NCBI GenBank assembly: GCA_012511695.1
Contig: JAAZFO010000118.1
Coordinates: forward strand, 1 to 6,272
Source: Erysipelotrichia bacterium
GTDB lineage: Bacteria; Bacillota_I; Bacilli_A; RFN20; CAG-826
Direction: 5' to 3'
Length of the DNA stretch: 6,272 nucleotides
Shown here in pieces: positions 1-5,419 of the stretch. Position 1 is the first letter of the stretch. Each line of letters starts with the position of its first letter. The notes beneath the pieces were generated by a model. That model did not search any database and was not told the DNA's origin. It saw only the letters and a program-made list of their open reading frames with translations. Made by a program: the position numbers and the translations under genes.

Positions 1-201
1 CAAGGTATTGCTTTAATGGTTGATAAGAAAATTGATATCTTCAATCCACGCGTTATTGCAGTCATGGCTTTTATCGGTATTGTCGGATTAGGCATTGATG
101 CCATTAATGTGAATGAAAACTTTGTTTTACCAGGCATCGGCCTTGCTGCTTTTGGTGGTATCCTTCTCAACATGTTATTAGTTTTCATTGAAAACAATTA
201 A
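1..201 (+). CDS. NCS2 (uracil/xanthine permease) family transporter, C-terminal fragment
   Basis: The reading frame is open from the first base, so this is the last 66 residues of a gene that starts outside the window; NCS2 permeases are usually about 420-450 residues. The Met at base 16 is internal, since no ribosome binding site precedes it. The fragment starts with QGIALMVDKKIDIFNPR, matching the loop before the last two helices of UraA/PyrP-type permeases, followed by a helix (about PRVIAVMAFIGIVGLGIDAI), a short loop (NVNENFVL) and a final helix (LPGIGLAAFGGILLNMLLVFI). In known NCS2 proteins this region ends the gate domain, and they import uracil, xanthine or other nucleobases by proton symport at the inner membrane. 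The substrate cannot be told from this piece. The protein stops at TAA 199-201 soon after the last helix, but a plausible tail continues in another frame (see the next entry). Confidence 0.72.
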   Translation, partial: QGIALMVDKKIDIFNPRVIAVMAFIGIVGLGIDAINVNENFVLPGIGLAAFGGILLNMLLVFIENN

Positions 202-269
202 GAAAATTAAAACCAAATAATGGACAACCTGTTGATAATGTCGAACCAAAACATGACGAAAAATAATAA
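192..269 (+). other. Out-of-frame hydrophilic tail, possibly the lost C-terminus of the NCS2 permease
   Basis: Directly after the last transmembrane helix, the frame starting at base 192 reads KQLRKL and then KPNNGQPVDNVEPKHDEK, ending in tandem TAA TAA (264-269). This is a plausible cytoplasmic tail, first basic and then Pro/Asn/Asp/Glu-rich. It lies in the -1 frame relative to the permease. Adding one A to the AAAA run at 191-194 would join the two frames as ...LLVFIEKQLRKLKP... and remove the stop at 199. What is seen is the open stretch, its composition and the double stop. That it is a real tail cut off by a one-base deletion (natural or an assembly error) is inference. The stretch is only 24 codons, so chance is possible. 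Confidence 0.42.
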
Positions 270-294
270 ACAATAAAATCGTTATAGCATAATG

Positions 295-325
295 AAAAGC
301 TTGATATTTATATCAGGCTTTTTTT
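295..325 (+). terminator. Rho-independent terminator of the NCS2 permease gene
   Basis: An 8-bp stem, GCTTGATA (299-306) with TATCAGGC (311-318), closes a TTTA loop and is followed by seven T (319-325); A295-298 extend the pairing into the T run. The one imperfect pair is T301 with G316, a U-G wobble in plus-strand RNA but an A-C mismatch on the other strand, which supports plus-strand function. It lies about 26 bases after the tandem stop at 264-269. Confidence 0.85.
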
Positions 326-494
326 GTTGTTCAAAAGGCAGAAGCTTATCTCTGCTATTAAAATTACTATAAAAAATAAACATCACCATTATATTCATTT
401 TGTTTTATAATGAAAGTAACAAGATATAGTTTTGTGAATCAATTTAGCAATTCTTTATTTTGCTGCAAAAAAATTTTTAAGAGAGGAACAAATT
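326..494 (+). promoter_or_regulatory. Promoter and leader region of the lipoprotein gene
   Basis: A perfect -10 box TATAAT lies at 406-411. The position 17 bases upstream (383-388, TCACCA) is a poor -35 box; the surroundings are AT-rich. Transcription would begin near 418, giving a leader of roughly 77 bases. The leader holds a weak 5-bp hairpin (AGCAA 446-450 with TTGCT 460-464) and a good Shine-Dalgarno GAGAGGA (481-487), 7 bases before the ATG at 495. No riboswitch or operator was recognised. Confidence 0.5.
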
Positions 495-1448
495 ATGAAA
501 AAGAAAATGTTCATCAGCATGGTAGGGCTTTTGCTTTCCGCAAGCTTGGTTGGTTGCGGTGGTGGGCCCGAACACAATTTCGCAACCGAATGGTCGTACA
601 ATGCCACTAACCATTGGCATGCTTGTCTTGATGAGGGGTGCAACGAAAGAAAAGATGAAGCTCCCCATACATTTGAAGTTGACGAAACCAAAGCTGTAGC
701 TGCGACTTGCACAGCACCTGGTAAAAAAGTCGAAGTTTGCACTGTGTGTGCATATGAAAAAGAGACACCTCTTCCTATGATTGATCACCAATATGTCAAT
801 TACCCCGCTGGCACGGTAGCACCTACACACGAAGAAGATGGCGTGACTGCTGAGAAGTGCACTGTTTGTGGCAACATCAAAACAACTGTTGTCCCTGCTT
901 TAGGGCACGACTTTGTTAAAGCGGGTAGCGCCATTAAAAATGTCGATGACAAAGATGTCCATAAGTATGCTTGTTCATGTGGCAAACTCGCTTACGGGAT
1001 TGCTGTTCTTGATTATTCATTCCTAAGTGAAGGTAGCAACTCCTTTAAAGACGACACCATTTCCGAAAGTGATGCTCCTGAAGCTGGCGAAGGTGTTCGT
1101 GTCGCTGGTGGTGGCTCCATTAAGTGGAGAATGCCAATTCAAGTTGCCAGTAGGTACAGACTTTCTATCGGCGCTAACCCTGCTCCAAGCGCCATAGGTA
1201 ATCCAAACATTGAAGCTAAAAACGGCATCAAGATTAATGGCGAAGACGTAGACTTAATTCCAAGCGGTCCGTATAATGACTTAGGTTTAGAAATAGGTCA
1301 ATTTAATGAGTTGGTCTTAGCGGAATTTGACGCAATCGTTACAGCCGTTGGCGAAGATCTTGAAATTGAAATTACTCAAGTTGCCTCACAACGTTTATTC
1401 TTTGGAGGCGAACTAAAAATTGTTCAAATTCCTTCAGTTGCTGAATAG
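495..1448 (+). CDS. Lipoprotein with Cys/His-rich repeat modules and a C-terminal CBM-like beta-sandwich domain
   Basis: This is a 317-residue lipoprotein. Residues 1-20 form a signal peptide (MKKK, hydrophobic core) ending in the lipobox LVG-C21, followed by a GGG linker, so the mature protein should be anchored on the outer face of the membrane. Residues 25-60 resemble the HNF..W....NHWHAC....C....H motif common in Bacillota surface proteins. Two copies of a C-x2-C....H motif follow: C72/C82-x2-C85/H98 and C122-x2-C125 with PALGH138. A shorter one ends with H156, C160, C162. Their pattern suggests metal-binding ribbons or disulfide-stabilised spacers; the role is unproven. Residues 170-313 look like a jelly-roll resembling CBM6/35-type domains (GEGVRVAGGGSIKW near 198, KINGEDVDL near 246, FNELVLAEF near 270, final strand LKIVQI). 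Sugar binding is inferred from this likeness and from the GH3 gene downstream. The start is fixed by the RBS 7 bases upstream; the gene has its own terminator. Confidence 0.8.
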   Translation: MKKKMFISMVGLLLSASLVGCGGGPEHNFATEWSYNATNHWHACLDEGCNERKDEAPHTFEVDETKAVAATCTAPGKKVEVCTVCAYEKETPLPMIDHQYVNYPAGTVAPTHEEDGVTAEKCTVCGNIKTTVVPALGHDFVKAGSAIKNVDDKDVHKYACSCGKLAYGIAVLDYSFLSEGSNSFKDDTISESDAPEAGEGVRVAGGGSIKWRMPIQVASRYRLSIGANPAPSAIGNPNIEAKNGIKINGEDVDLIPSGPYNDLGLEIGQFNELVLAEFDAIVTAVGEDLEIEITQVASQRLFFGGELKIVQIPSVAE

Positions 1449-1457
1449 CATATTAAG

Positions 1458-1487
1458 AGCCACGGAATTAATTCTGTGGCTTTTTTT
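1458..1487 (+). terminator. Rho-independent terminator of the lipoprotein gene
   Basis: The stem AGCCACGGAA (1458-1467) pairs with TTCTGTGGCT (1472-1481) around a TTAA loop, then T1481-1487 runs on. The G1464-T1475 wobble is tolerated in plus-strand RNA. It starts 10 bases after the TAG stop and makes the lipoprotein transcript monocistronic, separate from the GH3 gene. Confidence 0.9.
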
Positions 1488-1494
1488 AAACTAA

Positions 1495-1632
1495 AAAAAT
1501 GGAGTGATTTATATTGATAGTGCCGGTCATTTCTATGTTGCGTAAACTTAAAATCCAATAGAAATAATTAGGGATGATGTTGGTCAAACTAAAGATAATC
1601 ATATATTTTTTGTGTCAAAAGAAGGATAATAA
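1495..1632 (+). pseudogene. Possible decayed coding fragment between the lipoprotein and GH3 genes
   Basis: One frame reads KNGVIYIDSAGHFYVA, then stop-Thr-stop (TAA 1543, TAA 1549), then NPIEIIRDDVGQTKDNH and IFFVSKEG, ending in tandem TAA (1627-1632). The residue mix (Asp/Gly-rich turns, alternating hydrophobics) looks more like protein than translated spacer. The two stops are the only breaks over about 44 codons. No RBS or start codon goes with it and the family is not recognised. It could be the remains of a gene end left by a deletion. An open run of this length in AT-rich DNA can also arise by chance, so this is tentative. Confidence 0.25.
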
Positions 1633-1747
1633 AAGTATATCTATTTAAATAAAAGAAAAATTTAATTTGTTCTTTAATTATTTTTTGGCATTTGCTTTCT
1701 TACTGAAGCAACTAACAAATAGGTAATAATTGTGAAAGGATGATAGT
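1633..1747 (+). promoter_or_regulatory. Upstream region of the GH3 gene with RBS
   Basis: The region is very AT-rich. The ribosome binding site GAAAGGA (1734-1740, extended as GAAAGGATGAT) is a strong match to the 16S anti-SD and lies 7 bases before the ATG at 1748, fixing the start. The promoter is not clear: TTGGCA (1685-1690) resembles a -35 box, but no good -10 box lies 16-18 bases further on. A small dyad, TGCTT (1693-1697) with AAGCA (1706-1710), might be an operator half-site pair or just a weak hairpin. No cre-type catabolite site was seen. Confidence 0.4.
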
Positions 1748-4700
1748 ATGAATAAAAAATTACTATTACTTGGGGTACTGCCCCTTTTAGGTGTGGCAAT
1801 CGTTAGTCAGCAAGCTAGCGCGGTTGCCTTACCAGCGAAAATCCAAAATAGGTTTATCTCAGATATTGCTTATACGGATACAAGTAATTACAACGCTCGC
1901 GCGCAAGCGCTCAACATTGAAATTGCAAGAGAAGGGATGACGTTGTTGAAAAATAAAGACAATACGTTACCTTTTAGTAATGCAATAAAAAATATTTCTG
2001 TTTTTGGTAAAGCTAGCACCAATCTTCAATTGGGTGGTGGTGGCTCTGGTAGCGGCAATGTTTCTAGCGGCATTACCAAAATCGATTTACAAAAATCCTT
2101 AACAGATGCTGGATTCAATATCAATCCACAGTTGACCACTTTTTATAACAATAATTCGGCTTCTGGTAATGGTAGAACTAATGGTAATTCAGGTTGGAAG
2201 GGTATTTCTGAAGCGACAGTTGGTGAAACTCCAGTGGATAACTACAGTGCTTCATTGAAAAATTCATTCGCTTCATACAATGACGCTGCGATTATGTTGA
2301 TCGCGCGTGGAGGCACCGAGGGTGCAGATTGTAAGACTTATGATGCTCGCGATAACGCAAGAGATCCAATTAGCACCAGACACTATCTTGAATTATCCAA
2401 AAATGAAGATGAGCTATTGGACATGATTGGACAATACTTTGATAAAATCATCGTCTTAATTAACTCAGGCAACGTATTTGAATGTGCACGTTTAGAATAT
2501 GATGATCAAGTGTCCGCTATTATTTGGATGGGTACTCCAGGAGCTAACGGCACTGCTGCTATTGGCGAATTTTTAAACGGCACTGTTAGTCCCTCCGGAC
2601 GCACTACAGGTACGTGGATGCGTGATTTCACCAAGGATCCAGTTTTCCAAAACTTTGCTGATAATTCGCAGACGAATATTGATCCAGACACTGGCATAGA
2701 GTGGCCACAAGACACGATGTTTAATCCCGATGGCTCACCAGTGAAGTCCCCAGGCACGTATAGTGCTTATGATGGCACCCCTCAATGGGAAAATGAAGAC
2801 AAAAAAGTCGTCAAATATGGCTTAAATGGCGTCAGACCTTCCGCTTATATTTCTTATGAAGAAGGCGTCTATATGGATTATCGTTATTACGAAACCGTCT
2901 ATGCTGATTTAGAAGAAATCCAAGCAGGAGCTGGTGATGTTTGGTATGACAGTGATGAGGGTGTTATTTACCCATTTGGTTATGGTTTAAGTTATACCAC
3001 TTTCGAACAAGAAATACTCAGCTGTAATGTGGCCGGTAAAAGTATCGACCGCGTTAGTAAGCAGATTGAAGTATCTGTCGAAGTAAGAAACGTCGGTAAT
3101 GTTGCTGGCAAAGATGTTGTCCAGCTCTATTTTAAAGCTCCTTATATCGGAGGCGGGATTGAAAAGCCTTACGAGGTACTGTGTGAATTTGCTAAAACTG
3201 ATTTATTACAACCAGGCGAATCACAACAACTTAAACTCAGTTTCTTCCTGCAAGATTATGCTTCTTATGACTTTATGGACGCTAATAATAATGGCTTTAA
3301 AGGCTATGAACTCGATGCAGGCAAGTATACGATTTCTTTAAATAAAAACGCGCATGAAGTTTTTGACCATGTTAACTTCAATGTGCCAAAAGGCGGTATT
3401 AAATATGAAAATGATCGTTTTACTGGTCATAAAGTTGAAAACCGTTTTACTGATAGAGGCTTTTATAGCTCTTTACCTGGTATAAATGATGTTGAATTCA
3501 CTCAAATGAGTCGTGATGATTTCGAAGGTACATTCCCATCCTATCCAACCATCGAGGACCGCACTCTTAAAGAGGGTAGTCGTGTGGAAGAGTTTTTCAC
3601 TCACCCATTCCACATCGCGGATCTCGAACTCAACGATGATGGCGAATACGTCCCATTAGCCGCCAAAAAGACTAAAGAAGATTTCATTGAATTAGGTTGG
3701 ACACAACAACCCAATGGCTCGCCATTAAGTGCAGCGCAAAGTACACAATTTAGTGAAATGGTCGGCGTCCCACTTGATGATCCAAAATGGGACGAATTCT
3801 TAAATGAATTTACATACGACGAACTCCTTAACTACATCTCTGGTAGTAGTCAACACAACCCTGCCCTTAGCAGAATTGGAAAACCATCTTCTAATGATAG
3901 TGATGGCCCATCAAAATTCGGAACAATGTGGTGGTGTGGAGGACCGATCGTCGCTGCTACTTATAATATCGAGTTAGCTTTTGAACAAGGCGAATGCTTC
4001 GGTATTGAAGGGCACATTGATAATAAATATGGTTGGGCCGGTCCCGGTGTTAACTTGCACCGTTCACCGTTCGGTGGTCGTAACTTTGAATATTATTCCG
4101 CTGATCCATTTTTAACTGGACGTATAGCGGGCAGAGTCGTCGCGGCTGCTACTGATAAAGGTATTTACTGCTACTTCAAACACTTCGCGGTTAATGATCA
4201 AGAAAAAGGCCGTGAAGGAGCTATTTCCTATGTTAATGAACAGGCACTCCGTGAAATTTATCTCAAACCATTCCAAATGGTTATCCAAGAAGGTAAATCC
4301 ATGGGGCTCATGTCGTCTTATAACCGCTTAGGTCTAATGGAAACTGCTGCTAGTTATCCACTTTTGACCGAAGTTCTCCGTGACGAATGGGGCTTCCAAG
4401 GGGGGATTATTTCTGATATGACGCACCGTGGCAACAGTGCTTTTGATGCCAAAATGTATGAAAATATCAACAACCGAGTCCTCGCTGGTTGTAACCAACA
4501 ACTCGATGGTCAAAGTTATAAAGATGATATGAATGCTCGCTGGGATAATAGTGCATTTGATGGCAAAGGAGCGCCAGTATTTGATTATGAAGGCGATGAA
4601 CATGAAGCCTATTCCTGGTGGTACGGTGTTCGTAACTGTGCTAAAGGTTCCTTATACATCTGCGCTAACAGTGGGGCAATGGAAAGAACATTCACCCTCA

Positions 4701-5161
4701 GTGCTCCTGGTATTGAGTTTGATGGTGTTGATAACGGCTATTACACTGGCAAAGTAGACGAAGAAATTATGATCTATGTTAATCTTCCAGCAACTTTAGC
4801 CATTGGACAAACTTATAACAATAAAGCAATCACTGATATTGAAATGTCAATTGATCCAGTGACGCCTTTGCCAGAAGGTTTAGTTTTTGAAGATGGTGTC
4901 ATCTACGGAGCACCAACTGGACGTCATAATAACTTTGTTCACGTGCTCGTCTCCCTTTATTTAGCTGGTGATACTAACCCGACTGTTTTAGGGGCTAGTT
5001 TTGAACTATATGTTCCACCAGTCATTAAAAACGATGTTGTCGGAGGCTCTAGAAAAGGGTGTTTCGGTGGCGTCGCTACTTTAGGACTCGTAGCAACTTC
5101 GCTTATCACGGTAGGCGCTACTCTCTTGCTTTTAAAGAAAAGAGAACAATACGCCGAATAA
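1748..5161 (+). CDS. Secreted, membrane-anchored glycoside hydrolase family 3 enzyme (beta-glucosidase type) with reversed domain order
   Basis: This is a 1137-residue surface enzyme, expected to release terminal beta-linked sugars (beta-glucosidase or xylosidase type; exact substrate unknown) outside the membrane. A Sec signal peptide (1-25, ASA at 23-25) leads into the GH3 C-terminal domain (about 55-420): EGMTLLKN (62-69), GGGGSGSG (96-103), GTEGAD (189-194), NPSGR-like SPSGR (281-285), YEEGVYMDYRYY (370-381), PFGYGLSYTTF (409-419). An Fn3-like domain follows (about 430-545), then a linker with MSRDDFEGTFPSYPT (587-601). The GH3 catalytic barrel comes last (about 670-975): DGP (719-721), KHFAVNDQE (811-819), EQALREIYLKPF (831-842), MSSYNR (855-860), LRDEWGFQG (877-885), with D890 in SDM as likely nucleophile. 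This C-before-N order is known in some rumen GH3 enzymes such as those of Butyrivibrio and Ruminococcus. After the barrel come a putative Ig (He_PIG-like) domain containing LPEGLVFEDGVIYGAPT (1041-1057) and an anchor: GGSRKGC (1099-1105), one helix, then KKRE. No LPXTG is present. Confidence 0.92.
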   Translation: MNKKLLLLGVLPLLGVAIVSQQASAVALPAKIQNRFISDIAYTDTSNYNARAQALNIEIAREGMTLLKNKDNTLPFSNAIKNISVFGKASTNLQLGGGGSGSGNVSSGITKIDLQKSLTDAGFNINPQLTTFYNNNSASGNGRTNGNSGWKGISEATVGETPVDNYSASLKNSFASYNDAAIMLIARGGTEGADCKTYDARDNARDPISTRHYLELSKNEDELLDMIGQYFDKIIVLINSGNVFECARLEYDDQVSAIIWMGTPGANGTAAIGEFLNGTVSPSGRTTGTWMRDFTKDPVFQNFADNSQTNIDPDTGIEWPQDTMFNPDGSPVKSPGTYSAYDGTPQWENEDKKVVKYGLNGVRPSAYISYEEGVYMDYRYYETVYADLEEIQAGAGDVWYDSDEGVIYPFGYGLSYTTFEQEILSCNVAGKSIDRVSKQIEVSVEVRNVGNVAGKDVVQLYFKAPYIGGGIEKPYEVLCEFAKTDLLQPGESQQLKLSFFLQDYASYDFMDANNNGFKGYELDAGKYTISLNKNAHEVFDHVNFNVPKGGIKYENDRFTGHKVENRFTDRGFYSSLPGINDVEFTQMSRDDFEGTFPSYPTIEDRTLKEGSRVEEFFTHPFHIADLELNDDGEYVPLAAKKTKEDFIELGWTQQPNGSPLSAAQSTQFSEMVGVPLDDPKWDEFLNEFTYDELLNYISGSSQHNPALSRIGKPSSNDSDGPSKFGTMWWCGGPIVAATYNIELAFEQGECFGIEGHIDNKYGWAGPGVNLHRSPFGGRNFEYYSADPFLTGRIAGRVVAAATDKGIYCYFKHFAVNDQEKGREGAISYVNEQALREIYLKPFQMVIQEGKSMGLMSSYNRLGLMETAASYPLLTEVLRDEWGFQGGIISDMTHRGNSAFDAKMYENINNRVLAGCNQQLDGQSYKDDMNARWDNSAFDGKGAPVFDYEGDEHEAYSWWYGVRNCAKGSLYICANSGAMERTFTLSAPGIEFDGVDNGYYTGKVDEEIMIYVNLPATLAIGQTYNNKAITDIEMSIDPVTPLPEGLVFEDGVIYGAPTGRHNNFVHVLVSLYLAGDTNPTVLGASFELYVPPVIKNDVVGGSRKGCFGGVATLGLVATSLITVGATLLLLKKREQYAE

Positions 5162-5193
5162 TAATATTTTTCAATCATCCAACTTTTAAAATT

Positions 5194-5226
5194 AAGGTGG
5201 CATCTAACGGGTGCCACCTTTCTTTT
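5194..5226 (+). terminator. Rho-independent terminator of the GH3 gene
   Basis: The perfect 9-bp stem AAGGTGGCA (5194-5202) with TGCCACCTT (5212-5220) is extended by T5203-G5211 (U-G wobble) and C5204-G5210 and followed by TCTTTT. It lies 32 bases after the GH3 stop. The wobble pair favours function in plus-strand RNA, although the A-rich upstream flank could let it also work weakly on the other strand. Confidence 0.88.
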
Positions 5227-5243
5227 GAGATTTTGCTAAATAG

Positions 5244-5351
5244 AAGTATACAAATCTTAAAAAAGTGAAACATTCTCTCTGGCTATTAAATAGAGCGTGG
5301 GAAGAAGCTAACCACTTACGTCGCGGCTCGATTAACCGACCTTATATTTAA
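5244..5351 (+). other. Unexplained open stretch in the convergent spacer, possible small ORF or gene relic
   Basis: The frame is open from base 5244 to TAA 5349-5351 and reads KYTNLKK, then (from GTG 5265) VKHSLWLLNRAWEEA and NHLRRGSINRPYI. The second half, about 5293-5341, is clearly more GC-rich than the flanking spacer (for example GTCGCGGCTCG) and uses two TGG codons, which looks more like coding or structured RNA sequence than random spacer. There is no Shine-Dalgarno before the GTG, and only weak pairings (GTGG/CCAC, GTCG/CGAC) are visible. No family is recognised. It may be the end of a lost gene, a very short peptide gene or nothing. Confidence 0.22.
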
Positions 5352-5361
5352 GTACAGCATT

Positions 5362-5394
5362 ATAAAAAGCCCTGCTCAATTAGAACAAGGCTTT
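5362..5394 (-). terminator. Rho-independent terminator of the GPH symporter gene
   Basis: Read on the minus strand, AAAGCCTTGTTC, loop TAATT, then GAGCAGGGCTTT followed by TTATA. The two imperfect positions (5372/5388 and 5375/5385) are G-U wobbles in minus-strand RNA but C-A mismatches in plus-strand RNA, so the stem is continuous (12 bp) only for the minus-strand transcript. It lies 25 bases beyond the symporter stop codon. Confidence 0.82.
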
Positions 5395-5419
5395 AAAAAT
5401 TAAGATATAAAATAAATAA

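Noticed and set aside
342..359. Short inverted repeat GCAGA...TCTGC before the lipoprotein promoter
   Set aside because: Only a 5-bp stem with an 8-base loop and no T run; too weak to call an operator or terminator.
410..610. Plus-strand open frame overlapping the start of the lipoprotein gene
   Set aside because: It overlaps the leader and signal peptide in another frame, has no RBS, begins within the -10 region and gives a non-protein-like product.
455..830. Minus-strand open frames opposite the lipoprotein gene
   Set aside because: They are antisense shadows of a well-supported gene with a lipobox, RBS and terminator; no start signals or family motifs.
1724..1730. TAATAAT as a -10 box for the GH3 gene
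   Set aside because: It would place the transcription start on top of the Shine-Dalgarno, and no acceptable -35 box lies 16-18 bases upstream.
4334..4757. Open frames on both strands inside the GH3 catalytic region
   Set aside because: They overlap the conserved GH3 barrel motifs and lack RBS or recognisable domains.
5059..5268. Plus-strand frame crossing the GH3 stop and its terminator
   Set aside because: It runs through the membrane anchor in another frame and straight through a strong terminator stem; no RBS.
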